Shown here piece by piece: positions 1 to 7,504 of a DNA stretch of 64,000 nt. The notes under the pieces are model-generated. The model was not told the origin of the DNA, searched no databases, and saw only the letters and a list, made by a program, of their open reading frames with translations. Positions within the stretch are counted from its first letter, which is position 1, and the number at the start of each line of letters is the position of its first letter. The stretch lies in the NCBI RefSeq assembly GCF_900113955.1, contig NZ_FORH01000001.1:736395-800394 (forward strand). Reading direction: 5' to 3'. The DNA comes from Celeribacter neptunius. Lineage in GTDB: Bacteria > Pseudomonadota > Alphaproteobacteria > Rhodobacterales > Rhodobacteraceae. The position numbers were made by a program, and so were the translations under genes.

Positions 1-1
1 T

Positions 2-976
2 CTGGCGGCGGTAAACGCCGGGGCGCGGCAGGTGCAGGGCACGTTGAACGGGCTCGGTGAACGCTGCGGCAATGCCAATCTCACCACGCTCATCCCGACT
101 TTCCTGCTGAAAGAACCCTACAAATCGACGCTCGACACCGGGGTCACCGACGCGGCTTTGGCCGATATGGTCAAGGTGTCGCGCATGTTGGACGACATCC
201 TCAACCGGGTGCCGCTGCGCTCCGCGCCCTATGTCGGGGCTTCGGCTTTCGCGCATAAGGCAGGGCTGCATGCCTCGGCGATTTTGAAAGATCCCTCGAC
301 CTACGAACATGTGCCGCCCGAGACGGTGGGCAATGCCCGGATCGTGCCGATGTCCAATCAGGCCGGGCAATCGAACCTGCGCAAACGTCTGGCCGATATG
401 GGCTTGGAAGTCTCCGAAAAACAGGATCTCGGTCGTATCCTCGACCGGATCAAGCAACGCGAGACCGAAGGCTATAGCTACGACACGGCGCAGGCCTCGT
501 TCGAACTGGAAGCGCGCCGCGAGCTGGGGCTGATGCCGCAGTTTTTCGAGGTCGAACGCTATCGCGCCACGGTGGAACGCCGCCGCGACGCCAAGGGCAA
601 GGTGATCCATCTCTCCGAGGTCACCATCGTGGTGAATATCGGTGGCGAACGGCATCTCTCGGTGTCCGAGGGCATCATGGCCGACGGCAATGACGGCGGG
701 CCGGTGAACGCGCTCTCGAAAGCGCTGGTCAAGGATCTCGGCCCCTATCAGGACCTGATCGGCGACATGGAACTCGTTGATTTTAAAGTCCGGATCACCA
801 ATGGCGGCACCGAGGCGCATACCCGCGTCATCATCGATCACGAGGACAGTCAGGGCCGTCGCTGGTCCACCGTTGGCGTGTCGTCGAACATTATAGACGC
901 GTCTTTCGAGGCGCTGCTGGATGCGGTGCTGTGGAAGCTGATGCGCGACGGCGCGCAGGCGCTGGGAGCGGAGTGA
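2..976 (+). CDS. cimA: Citramalate synthase, C-terminal part (5' end outside window)
   Basis: The frame is open from the first bases. 324 codons are visible, and roughly the first 200 residues of a protein usually near 540 residues lie upstream. The visible part starts near the end of the HMGL-like TIM barrel (GERCGNANL, then HKAGLHASAILKDPSTYE). It continues into a LeuA-type allosteric domain over about the last 150 residues (NGGTEAHTRVIIDHED, VGVSSNIIDASFEAL). The family condenses acetyl-CoA with pyruvate to (R)-citramalate, a threonine-independent route to isoleucine. The related 2-isopropylmalate synthase is the main alternative, but this tail fits the long citramalate synthase family better. 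The next gene starts 9 bases downstream, suggesting co-transcription. Confidence 0.9.
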   Translation: MAAVNAGARQVQGTLNGLGERCGNANLTTLIPTFLLKEPYKSTLDTGVTDAALADMVKVSRMLDDILNRVPLRSAPYVGASAFAHKAGLHASAILKDPSTYEHVPPETVGNARIVPMSNQAGQSNLRKRLADMGLEVSEKQDLGRILDRIKQRETEGYSYDTAQASFELEARRELGLMPQFFEVERYRATVERRRDAKGKVIHLSEVTIVVNIGGERHLSVSEGIMADGNDGGPVNALSKALVKDLGPYQDLIGDMELVDFKVRITNGGTEAHTRVIIDHEDSQGRRWSTVGVSSNIIDASFEALLDAVLWKLMRDGAQALGAE

Positions 977-985
977 GACAGGCCC

Positions 986-1534
986 ATGTCGGATCGCAAT
1001 TTCTTCCGTGCGCCCTCGGTGGACGCAACGCACGCCGAGGATGTGCTTCGACTGGTCGATGTGCATCTGGGGCCCGTCGACATACATCTGCCGGACACGG
1101 GGGTGCTCTATTGCGACATTGACGGTACGCTGGCGGATATCGCGCACCGGCGTACCTATCTCGAGCGCACGCCGAAGGATTGGAAGAGTTTCAAGTCGAA
1201 GCTGCATCTCGATCATCCCGTGCCGGAGGTGATCTCTGCCGTGCAATCCCTGCGCCGAGCTGGTTGGCAGATCGTCCTGATGACCGGGCGCGATGCCGCG
1301 AGCCGCAAGGTGACGCGGGCGTGGCTCAAGTCGCATGAAGTGCCCTATGATGCGATGTTCATGCGGCCCGATGGCGACTACCGCCGCGACGATCTGGTGA
1401 AAGCAGATCTGCTGGCGCAGGCGCGGGCAGAGGGCTATGAACCGGATCTGATTTTCGACGACCGTGATCAGGTGGTCGCCATGTGGCGCGCGCAGGGGCT
1501 GTTCTGCATTCAGGTCGCCGAAGGAGATTTTTGA
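986..1534 (+). CDS. HAD-superfamily phosphatase, polynucleotide kinase 3'-phosphatase-like
   Basis: The protein has 182 residues. About 40 variable N-terminal residues precede a compact HAD domain. Motif I is YCDIDGTLADIAHRR (DxDGT nucleophile), motif II is the Thr in LMTGRD, and motif IV is the acidic pair in LIFDDRDQVV. The spacing and the HRR after motif I resemble the phosphatase half of T4/PNKP-type polynucleotide kinases, which remove 3'-phosphates from nucleic acid ends. No kinase domain is present. The gene sits between cimA (9-base gap) and the phytoene/squalene synthase-like gene (3-base gap), so it is probably transcribed with them. The substrate is inferred only from family resemblance; another small-molecule phosphatase is possible. 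Confidence 0.75.
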   Translation: MSDRNFFRAPSVDATHAEDVLRLVDVHLGPVDIHLPDTGVLYCDIDGTLADIAHRRTYLERTPKDWKSFKSKLHLDHPVPEVISAVQSLRRAGWQIVLMTGRDAASRKVTRAWLKSHEVPYDAMFMRPDGDYRRDDLVKADLLAQARAEGYEPDLIFDDRDQVVAMWRAQGLFCIQVAEGDF

Positions 1535-1537
1535 GCC

Positions 1538-2332
1538 GTGTCGACAGACAAGATGAGCATTCAAGCCTGTGCCGAGCTGGTTCAAAAGGGCGATGAGGCG
1601 CGGTTTCGCGCCACCATGGCGGCGCCGTTGAAAGCCCGCGAGGTGCTGTTCCCGATCCATGCCTTTTGTCTCGAGGTGGCGAAAGCGCCCTGGGTGACGC
1701 AAGAGAGCATGATCGCCGAAATGCGGCTGCAATTCTGGCGCGATGTGCTGCAGGAGAAACTGGATGGCAAGGCGCCGCGCGCGCATGAGGTGGCGGCGCC
1801 TCTGGCCGCGGTGCTCGATGCGGCATCGGCCGAGGCGCTGGATCAGGCGGTCACCGCCCGGCAATGGGACATCTACCGCGACCCGCACGAGGACGAAGCG
1901 GCGCTGCATCGCTATCTCCACGCGTCCTATGCCATCCCGATGCATGTGGCGGCACGTCTTCTGGGGGCGCCCGAGAGCGCGACCAAGGCGCTGAATCGTC
2001 TGGGTTTTGCCGGCGCGCTCGGGCGTTACCTCGCGGCTATTCCCGCGCTTCAGGACGCCGGGCGCATTCCGCTGGTCGATGGCCGGCCGGAGGCGGTGGC
2101 AGCCCTGGCGAAAGACGCTTATGAACAGGGTCGCTGGGGCGCGCAGCAGCTTTCGAAATGCTCGAAACTGGCCCGCGCGCCGATGATCGACGCTATGATG
2201 CAACTGCCGCTTCTGCGTCAGGCCGCGCGCGATCCGCAGGCCGTCATCGACGGACGTCTGGGGCAGGGGGCGGTGAAAAAATCGCTGCGTCTGGCGTTGG
2301 TGTCTCAGTCACCCAGCTGGGCGTTTCTCTGA
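1538..2332 (+). CDS. Squalene/phytoene synthase family protein
   Basis: The protein has 264 residues with the all-alpha trans-isoprenyl synthase fold. The N-terminal FPIHAFCLEVAK and EMRLQFWRDVL segments match the first conserved helices of the family. The second Asp-rich motif of true phytoene synthases (DxxxD in a YCRxxA context) is not obvious. It therefore resembles the divergent NDUFAF6-like/short bacterial branch rather than CrtB, and no carotenoid genes are nearby. The GTG at 1538 is chosen because AAGGAG lies 12 bases upstream; the in-frame ATG at 1553 is an alternative. The 3' end overlaps the convergent ribbon-helix-helix gene by 28 bases. The substrate cannot be stated from sequence. 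Confidence 0.8.
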   Translation: MSTDKMSIQACAELVQKGDEARFRATMAAPLKAREVLFPIHAFCLEVAKAPWVTQESMIAEMRLQFWRDVLQEKLDGKAPRAHEVAAPLAAVLDAASAEALDQAVTARQWDIYRDPHEDEAALHRYLHASYAIPMHVAARLLGAPESATKALNRLGFAGALGRYLAAIPALQDAGRIPLVDGRPEAVAALAKDAYEQGRWGAQQLSKCSKLARAPMIDAMMQLPLLRQAARDPQAVIDGRLGQGAVKKSLRLALVSQSPSWAFL

Positions 2333-2553
2333 GCCAGCTGTTTCTGGGTATAGTCGAGTACATAGACCCGGATCGCAGAGGCCAGCCCGCTGTCGACGCC
2401 CCTGAGTTCATCGATCTCGGCGGCCAGAACATTGATCGGAATGTCGCGCGCGCGGGCGATCTCGCGAAAGGCGCGCCAGAACGGTTCTTCCAAGGAAACC
2501 GAGGTGCGATGCCCGTGCAGGGTAAGCGAGCGTTTGACCGGGCGCGCGCTCAC
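2305..2553 (-). CDS. Ribbon-helix-helix domain protein (RHH_4 type)
   Basis: This is an 82-residue protein. The N-terminal KRSLTLHGHRTSVSLEEPFWRAFREIA pattern, read in two parts as a beta strand (RSLTLHGHRTSVSLE) and the first helix, is the hallmark of the small RHH_4 family common in alphaproteobacteria. Arc-type RHH proteins bind DNA as dimers through the beta strand, so a regulator or antitoxin-like role is possible, but no toxin partner is visible. The start codon overlaps the stop of the DUF4169 gene (ATGA), indicating translational coupling. In related genomes the pair commonly follows fumC; here two exported-protein genes lie between. Confidence 0.85.
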   Translation of the reverse strand: MSARPVKRSLTLHGHRTSVSLEEPFWRAFREIARARDIPINVLAAEIDELRGVDSGLASAIRVYVLDYTQKQLAQRNAQLGD

Positions 2554-2747
2554 TCCGCGTCGCCTTTTTCAGCGTCATCTTTCTTATGCGCGTCGAGTTC
2601 GGCCTTCGCCTTGGCTCTCTGCGCCTCTTCCAGAAGCTTCTGCGCCTTCGTGCGACCGAAGCTCACCGCATTCTCATCGCCGCGGGTGCGTTTCTCGGCC
2701 CGGGCCTTTTGTTTGCGGAACTGGTTCAGGTTGGTGACGTTGCTCAT
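2550..2747 (-). CDS. DUF4169 family protein
   Basis: This is a 65-residue, highly charged protein beginning MSNVTNLNQFRKQKARAEKR, the typical N-terminus of the DUF4169 family. The rest is Lys/Glu/Ala-rich and predicted helical or disordered (ending KKDDAEKGDAE). The start at 2747 is chosen over a longer reading because the conserved NLNQFRKQ segment sits directly after this Met. The 3' end overlaps the RHH gene by four bases, so the two are an operon. The function is unknown. Confidence 0.85.
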   Translation of the reverse strand: MSNVTNLNQFRKQKARAEKRTRGDENAVSFGRTKAQKLLEEAQRAKAKAELDAHKKDDAEKGDAE

Positions 2748-2904
2748 GGGCCAAGCATAGACCGCGGCAGAGAGCGTGGAAATAGCGGCGTTGCGGATTT
2801 TCAATCGAGAGATTGCTGCTCCTCACGGGGGGGGAGAGAAGAGAAAGGGCGAACTGTGCCGCCCCTTCGATCATGTTTTTGGGGGATTGAGTGTTCAGGA
2901 GCGC

Positions 2905-3228
2905 TCAGGAACGTTCGGGCGCATGGGCGCGCAGAACCTCTTCGTAGCGCTCCGTGGTGATCTCCGGATTGTGGCTTTGAACGCAGGCGACCATTTCCGG
3001 GCGCGCGCCGTCAGGGGCTGCAGTCTCTCCGGCCTTGAATCGGTCTTTCGCGGCGCGCAGCTCGCTGCGCGGCGGGCGGTTGTCACGGAAACATTGGGTC
3101 AGTTCTTGCGAGGTGATGCCGAGATCGGCGGCGATGGCGTCCACGTTGGGGCGCCCCTGAGCCACGGCGGGGACGGCGGTGCCAAGGGAGAGGGCGAAGA
3201 AGATCGGGGCTGCGAGATGAGATTTCAT
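2905..3228 (-). CDS. Exported hypothetical protein, 107 residues
   Basis: A clear Sec signal peptide (MKSHLAAPIFFALSLGTAVPAVAQ, cleavage probably after AVAQ) precedes a short mature domain with DAIAADLGITSQELTQCFRDN and EMVACVQSHNPEI. The two cysteines could form a disulfide in the periplasm. An ATG preceded by GGAGACC on the minus strand supports the start. It lies between the glycine-rich exported protein and DUF4169 on the same strand. I recognise no family with a known function. Confidence 0.7.
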   Translation of the reverse strand: MKSHLAAPIFFALSLGTAVPAVAQGRPNVDAIAADLGITSQELTQCFRDNRPPRSELRAAKDRFKAGETAAPDGARPEMVACVQSHNPEITTERYEEVLRAHAPERS

Positions 3229-3388
3229 TGGGGTCTCCTGTTGTTGTGGAACCTCTCATACGCAAGTCCCGAGGGGCTTCTGTCGCCGTTCTCGCGTCAC
3301 TTTAATGTGTCGGCTGTCCGGCGTAGGAAAATCGCCTTTTGGACGTAGATCCAAGGGAAGGAGAGGTGGGCAAAGCCGCCACCAAAGG

Positions 3389-3412
3389 AAAGGCGCCCTT
3401 GCGGGCGCCTTT
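3389..3412 (-). terminator. Intrinsic terminator after the glycine-rich protein gene
   Basis: A perfect 10-bp stem (AAAGGCGCCC pairing with GGGCGCCTTT) with a 4-base loop lies 31 bases beyond the stop codon of the minus-strand gene ending at 3443. It is followed on that strand by a short T-rich tract (TTTCCTTT). Confidence 0.75.
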
Positions 3413-3442
3413 GTTGCTTTACAGGTTTCCCGGATCTTGCGA

Positions 3443-4228
3443 TCAGCCGTGGCCTGCCAGAATGGCAATGCGGATCGATTCCGCGGCCTCGGCCAGAAGA
3501 TCGGCGTCATGACCGGTGATTGGATCACCGAGGATCGTCGTCACGGCGGTGACGGTCTCGTCGGTGATTTCCACGGTCTTGTCGGAGGCGGTGCCAAGGA
3601 AGACGGCCAGCAACGTGTCCAGATCATTGGTCACGCCGGCGTCTGCCAGAGGCGTTTCACCTTCGAGATAGGCGTCGAGCAGGGCAAGGTTCTGCAACGG
3701 GCTGTCGATATAGCTGAGATCGTCGAAATGGAGCGACAGCTCTTCGACCATTTCATCCACGCTCAGGTTGTAGAAATCGACGGCCGCGTCGGAGAGCTCG
3801 TTCAGGCTTTCCGCAAGTGCACGTTCGAGCACGTGATCGGGCGAGCGGGCGACATTGAGCCGACCGAGTTCGACCTCCGGAATGCCTTCGTTCGACCAGA
3901 CAGGACCACCGGCGCCTGCGCGGGCATTGCCGCCGCCGGCACGCGGGCCTTGGCCTTCGCTGTCGTCATCGGGCGAGCCCTGACCGCCGCCGCTTTGGCC
4001 ACCGGTCGAGCCATTATGGCCACTGCCGCCGCTGCCATTGCCTCCGTTACCATTTCCACCATTGCCGCCGTCACCGTTATGACCATCGGCGCCGGATGCG
4101 GCGTATGCGGGTGAGATCAGCCCCATGTCGAAATGGACCACCGCACTGCCGGCCAGACCAGCCACCAATGCGAGAACCGACAGGGTCGTGAAAACGTTCT
4201 TTCGTGTCAGTGCCGTAAAGTGTGACAT
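3443..4228 (-). CDS. Exported glycine-rich repeat protein, 261 residues
   Basis: The start at 4228 has a strong AGGGAGGGG ribosome site. The N-terminus (MSHFTALTRKNVFTTLSVLALVAG, ending near SPAYAAS) is a long signal peptide. Residues of about 45-90 are a low-complexity spacer of GDGGNGGNG-type repeats with Asn and Ser. The C-terminal 160 residues are acidic and helical (SLNELSDAAVDFYNLSVDEM, ETVTAVTTILGDPITGHDAD). Such a signal-spacer-domain layout fits a secreted or surface-exposed protein. No family was recognised. The GGTTAATATTC motif 33 bases upstream is shared with the VPLPA-CTERM gene. A terminator follows at 3389-3412. Confidence 0.75.
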   Translation of the reverse strand: MSHFTALTRKNVFTTLSVLALVAGLAGSAVVHFDMGLISPAYAASGADGHNGDGGNGGNGNGGNGSGGSGHNGSTGGQSGGGQGSPDDDSEGQGPRAGGGNARAGAGGPVWSNEGIPEVELGRLNVARSPDHVLERALAESLNELSDAAVDFYNLSVDEMVEELSLHFDDLSYIDSPLQNLALLDAYLEGETPLADAGVTNDLDTLLAVFLGTASDKTVEITDETVTAVTTILGDPITGHDADLLAEAAESIRIAILAGHG

Positions 4229-4260
4229 TTTCCCCTCCCTTGTTTGAAATGCCAATAACA

Positions 4261-4271
4261 GAATATTAACC
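4261..4271 (-). promoter_or_regulatory. GGTTAATATTC motif upstream of glycine-rich protein gene
   Basis: An 11-base motif identical on the minus strand to the one upstream of the VPLPA-CTERM gene at 7458-7468. It lies 33 bases before the start codon. The regulator is unknown; the TTAA core invites comparison with CtrA-type sites. Confidence 0.35.
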
Positions 4272-4338
4272 GGATTTTTCGCGGCGGACTTTGATATGGT
4301 CCCGGCCTGACAATCGAAAATATGAATTTTTACACGCA

Positions 4339-4362
4339 AAAGGCGACCCGAAGGCCGCCTTT
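4339..4362 (-). terminator. Intrinsic terminator after fumC
   Basis: A 10-bp stem (AAAGGCGGCC with GGTCGCCTTT, one G-T pair) capped by a TTCG tetraloop and followed by T residues on the minus strand lies about 100 bases past the fumC stop codon. Confidence 0.75.
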
Positions 4363-4464
4363 CGAACTGATGTCTTGATCCGTCTCGGCGCACAGGCGCA
4401 CAGGAGACCCATCGAAGGGCCAGAGCTTACCCGATGCCTTGATGGCTCTCGATCGGGGCTGGGA

Positions 4465-5856
4465 TCAGTCTTTCGGGCCGATCATCTGCTCCGGGCGTAC
4501 CACGGCGTCAAAGGTGGCTTCGTCGACAAAGCCCAGTTTGATCGCCTCTTCCTTCAGCGTGGTGCCGTTCTTATGCGCGGTCTTCGCCACTTTGGTGGCG
4601 TTGTCATAGCCGATGGTCGGCGCCAGCGCGGTCACCAGCATGAGAGATTCATGCAGAAGTTTCTCGATGCGCGGCTCATTGGCCTGAATGCCCGCCACCA
4701 TGTTGTCGGTGAAGGCCGAGGCGCTGTTCCCCAGGAGCTGCATCGACTGCAGCACGTTGTAGGACATCATCGGGTTGTAGACGTTCAATTCGAAATGGCC
4801 TTGCGAGCCGGCGAAACCGACAGCGGCATCATTGCCCATGACATGGGCACAGACCATGGTCAGCGCTTCGGCCTGGGTCGGGTTGACCTTGCCCGGCATG
4901 ATCGAGCTGCCCGGTTCGTTTTCCGGCAGGATCAGCTCACCCAGACCACAGCGCGGCCCCGAACCCAGAAGGCGGATGTCGTTGGCGATCTTGAACAGCG
5001 AGGCGGCCACGGTCTTCAAGGCGCCGGAGAACATCACCATGGCATCATGGCCGGCCAGAGCTTCGAATTTGTTCGGGGCGGTGACAAACGGCAGGCCGGT
5101 GATCTCGGCCATATTCGCGGCGACAGCTTCGGCCCAGCCGGTCTTGGTGTTGAGACCGGTGCCCACGGCCGTGCCGCCCTGGGCCAGCTCGTAGATCGCC
5201 GGCAGGCAGTCGTTCACACGTTTGATGCCCATGCGCACCTGATGCGCATAGCCGGAGAATTCCTGGCCGAGCGTGAGCGGCGTCGCGTCCTGGGTGTGGG
5301 TGCGGCCGATCTTGATGATGTCCTTGAAGGCCTCGGATTTTTCCTCGAGCTTGGCGGCGAGTTTCTCCAAACCCGGCAGGAGCACGTCGCGCGCCTGCAT
5401 GGCGATGCCGACATGCATGGCGGTCGGGAAGGTGTCGTTCGAGCTTTGCCCCATGTTGCAGTGATCGTTCGGGTGCACCGGGTCTTTCGAGCCCATGGTG
5501 CCGCCGAGCATTTCGATCGCGCGGTTGGAGATCACCTCGTTGGCGTTCATGTTGGACTGGGTGCCGGAGCCGGTCTGCCAGACCACGAGCGGGAAGTTGT
5601 CGTCGAACTTGCCCTCGATCACCTCGGAGGCGGCGGCAACGATGGCGTCGCCCAGCTCTTTCGCCAGCTTGCCCTGCGCCATGTTTTCCATCGCACAGGC
5701 TTTTTTCACCACGCCCAGAGCGCGGATGATCGGCACCGGCTGACGTTCCCAGCCGATCGGGAAATTCATGATCGAGCGTTGGGTCTGGGCGCCCCAGTAT
5801 TTGTCGGAGGGAACTTCGAGCGGGCCAAAGCTGTCGGTTTCGGTACGGGTGGTCAT
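4465..5856 (-). CDS. fumC: Fumarate hydratase class II
   Basis: The protein has 463 residues, the usual length for the class. It catalyses the reversible hydration of fumarate to malate in the TCA cycle as a cytosolic homotetramer that needs no iron-sulfur cluster. The superfamily signature [11 protein letters not shown] is present near residue 317. The conserved [14 protein letters not shown] (near residue 98) and [16 protein letters not shown] (near 185) active-site regions are intact. The start [27 protein letters not shown] is standard, read here as [15 protein letters not shown] followed by [12 protein letters not shown]. It is followed by a tetraloop terminator at 4339-4362 and is probably monocistronic. 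Confidence 0.97.
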   Translation of the reverse strand: MTTRTETDSFGPLEVPSDKYWGAQTQRSIMNFPIGWERQPVPIIRALGVVKKACAMENMAQGKLAKELGDAIVAAASEVIEGKFDDNFPLVVWQTGSGTQSNMNANEVISNRAIEMLGGTMGSKDPVHPNDHCNMGQSSNDTFPTAMHVGIAMQARDVLLPGLEKLAAKLEEKSEAFKDIIKIGRTHTQDATPLTLGQEFSGYAHQVRMGIKRVNDCLPAIYELAQGGTAVGTGLNTKTGWAEAVAANMAEITGLPFVTAPNKFEALAGHDAMVMFSGALKTVAASLFKIANDIRLLGSGPRCGLGELILPENEPGSSIMPGKVNPTQAEALTMVCAHVMGNDAAVGFAGSQGHFELNVYNPMMSYNVLQSMQLLGNSASAFTDNMVAGIQANEPRIEKLLHESLMLVTALAPTIGYDNATKVAKTAHKNGTTLKEEAIKLGFVDEATFDAVVRPEQMIGPKD

Positions 5857-5926
5857 CGGGGCATTCTCCCTTGAAGCGGTGCCAAAGATTGCCTTTGGCT
5901 ATAAGGGGTCAAAGGGGGGCTTGCAA

Positions 5927-5944
5927 TGTATACCGAGGCATACA
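5927..5944. promoter_or_regulatory. Inverted repeat in the fumC upstream region
   Basis: TGTAT and ATACA arms separated by 8 bases form an operator-like palindrome about 70 bases upstream of fumC. On the minus strand it is followed by a possible promoter, TTGCAA then 16 bases then TTATAG. The assignment is tentative. Confidence 0.3.
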
Positions 5945-5973
5945 CGGGACTGTTATCGCTAAAATATGCGGCG

Positions 5974-5993
5974 TGAGCCGGTGTTTCGGCTCA
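5974..5993 (-). terminator. Hairpin at the end of the methyltransferase gene
   Basis: A 7-bp stem (TGAGCCG with CGGCTCA, 6-base loop) begins at the stop codon of the minus-strand gene ending at 5991. The following T content is modest, so it is a weak terminator candidate. Confidence 0.4.
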
Positions 5994-6548
5994 GGACAGC
6001 CGACGATGATATTGAAACACCCGCGCCGGTGGCAGATTGGCCCAGACCGAGCCGCGCTTGCGGCTGCTGAGCCCGAGTTCCCGCTGCATCTCCGGGGTGA
6101 CCGGCGAGGTGTTGGCATAGGTGATCTGGGTAAAGAAACCCTCGGGGGCCATGACCTCGAAGGCGCGACCGACCACGGCGCGTTGCAGATCGGGGCGGGC
6201 CAGGACCGGCACGCCGGAGATCACCGCGCCGACAGCCTCGAGCCCGATGTCGCGGATCTCCTCGGCGGAGCGGTTGAGCACAGTCACCCCCGGGAATTTC
6301 GCGCGCAGGTCCGCGCAGAACCGCGGGTTCAGCTCCAGCAATGTCAGCCGTTCGGGGTTGATGCCGCGGGCCAGAATGGCCTTGGTGAAGGCGCCGGTGC
6401 CCGGGCCGATCTCGACGATGGGACCCGGCACGGTCTCCACCCCCTCGGTCATCAATCTCGCCGTGGCGGCGGAGGAGGGCGCAATCGCGCGCACCTCATC
6501 GGGGTTGCGGATCATCTCTCCGAGAAACACGGCGAAATCGCGGGGCAT
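5991..6548 (-). CDS. Small class I SAM-dependent methyltransferase, phospholipid N-methyltransferase-like
   Basis: This is a 185-residue Rossmann methyltransferase. The SAM-binding glycine motif is VEIGPGTGAFTKAIL (about residues 44-58), followed by LTLLELNPRF with the acidic residue that binds the ribose. ISGVPVL occupies the post-motif position. Size and the FLGEMIRNPDEVRAIAPSS N-terminus match the PmtA/KsgA-like group of short phosphatidylethanolamine N-methyltransferases of alphaproteobacteria. KsgA itself is longer and has an NLPY motif that is absent here. The ATG at 6548 is preceded by AGGAGG. The substrate is an inference from the family; rRNA or small-molecule methylation cannot be excluded. 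Confidence 0.75.
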   Translation of the reverse strand: MPRDFAVFLGEMIRNPDEVRAIAPSSAATARLMTEGVETVPGPIVEIGPGTGAFTKAILARGINPERLTLLELNPRFCADLRAKFPGVTVLNRSAEEIRDIGLEAVGAVISGVPVLARPDLQRAVVGRAFEVMAPEGFFTQITYANTSPVTPEMQRELGLSSRKRGSVWANLPPARVFQYHRRLS

Positions 6549-6703
6549 GGTATCCTCCTGTTGCGGCTGTTGCGATCTGGAATGGGCAGGAGAGTCCATG
6601 CAAGGGCCTGTCGTCCCGCGTTACCAAAACTTCATCGCACACACGCGAAACTGTTACGCGGACCGGGGTTTTGGGCGCTGCGTGGGCCGCGGCGGCAAAG
6701 CAA

Positions 6704-6728
6704 AAGCCCCGCTACGAGACCGGGGCTT
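6704..6728 (-). terminator. Terminator after the VPLPA-CTERM gene
   Basis: An 8-bp stem (AAGCCCCG with CGGGGCTT) with a 9-base loop is followed on the minus strand by TTTTGCTTTG. It lies 26 bases past the stop codon at 6754. Confidence 0.7.
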
Positions 6729-6753
6729 GAAATCTGTCGCGATCCGTTTTGGC

Positions 6754-7410
6754 TTACGCCTTTTTCTTGCGCTTCAGCATGCCAAAGGCGGCGAGCCCAC
6801 CGAGCAGAAGCGGGAAACTGGCCGGGAGCGGCACCGCCGGAAGCGACACCGCCGGGAGCGATCTGGCCACAACGATGCTGAGGTTCTCGCCGGAGACCGA
6901 GTCGGTGATCGAATAGGTGCCTTCGGTCATCCCGAGGCTGGCGAATGACGTGCCTGAGGCAAACCAGCTCTGATCCGTGCTCCAGACCGAGCCGACGAGA
7001 TCGGAGGTGTGCAGCGAAAAGCCCGGCACGAGGTGGCCTCTCCCCCAGAGATAGGTCGCGAAAGAGCTGGAATCACCGCTTTGGGACCATGAGAAATGGC
7101 TCTGCGTGTAAGGCCGCCCTGCGCCGGTGAAGTCGGAGAAATCGGTGCCCGCGTGGAATTGATAGGTGGCATTCACGGCCCCGCCGGTCGTGTTGCCGAG
7201 AATGCTGGTGGCGTCGTAGCTCTGGATGCCGAGACCACCCCAGCCGTTGACGCGGTTGTTTCGAACCAGTCCGGAGACGTCAATCGAGCCGGAGGCGGTC
7301 ATGGTGACGCCGCTCAGGTCTTCTGTAAATGTGAATGCGATGGCATTGGCGGCTGCGCCATAAACCAATCCGAGTGCGGTCATGACCGCGAATAAATTGC
7401 GTTTTTTCAT
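6754..7410 (-). CDS. VPLPA-CTERM (PEP-CTERM class) sorting-domain protein
   Basis: The protein has 218 residues. A signal peptide (MKKRNLFAVMTALGLVYGAA) leads into a Ser/Gly/Thr-rich beta-type domain of about 165 residues. The C-terminus is the tripartite sorting signal: VPLPAS near residue 193, a hydrophobic stretch FPLLLGGLAAFGML, and a basic tail KRKKKA. Proteins of this class are exported, cut in the inner membrane by an exosortase/rhombosortase-type protease and placed on the surface or in the matrix. No sorting protease gene is in the window. It shares the GGTTAATATTC upstream motif with the other exported protein gene at 3443-4228. The function of the mature domain is unknown. Confidence 0.88.
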   Translation of the reverse strand: MKKRNLFAVMTALGLVYGAAANAIAFTFTEDLSGVTMTASGSIDVSGLVRNNRVNGWGGLGIQSYDATSILGNTTGGAVNATYQFHAGTDFSDFTGAGRPYTQSHFSWSQSGDSSSFATYLWGRGHLVPGFSLHTSDLVGSVWSTDQSWFASGTSFASLGMTEGTYSITDSVSGENLSIVVARSLPAVSLPAVPLPASFPLLLGGLAAFGMLKRKKKA

Positions 7411-7457
7411 CTGTCCCCTCGAAAATCAGGTTTGCCCCGTGCCCTCCTAGTGACACG

Positions 7458-7468
7458 GAATATTAACC
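7458..7468 (-). promoter_or_regulatory. GGTTAATATTC motif upstream of the VPLPA-CTERM gene
   Basis: The motif is identical to that at 4261-4271 and lies 48 bases before the start codon. On the plus strand it reads into TTAACCAT, which equals a CtrA half-site variant. A regulator cannot be assigned from this alone. Confidence 0.35.
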
Positions 7469-7504
7469 ATAATGGGGCAGATTGATGCGCGTTTTGGAAA
7501 CAGA

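Noticed and set aside
3802-4086. Met/Ala-rich minus-strand frame inside the glycine-rich gene
   Set aside because: It is a frame shadow of the Gly/Asn repeat DNA; the longer frame has a signal peptide and a strong ribosome site.
5991-6548. Reading as KsgA/rRNA adenine dimethyltransferase
   Set aside because: It is too short and lacks the NLPY-type motif; the phospholipid methyltransferase-like group fits better.
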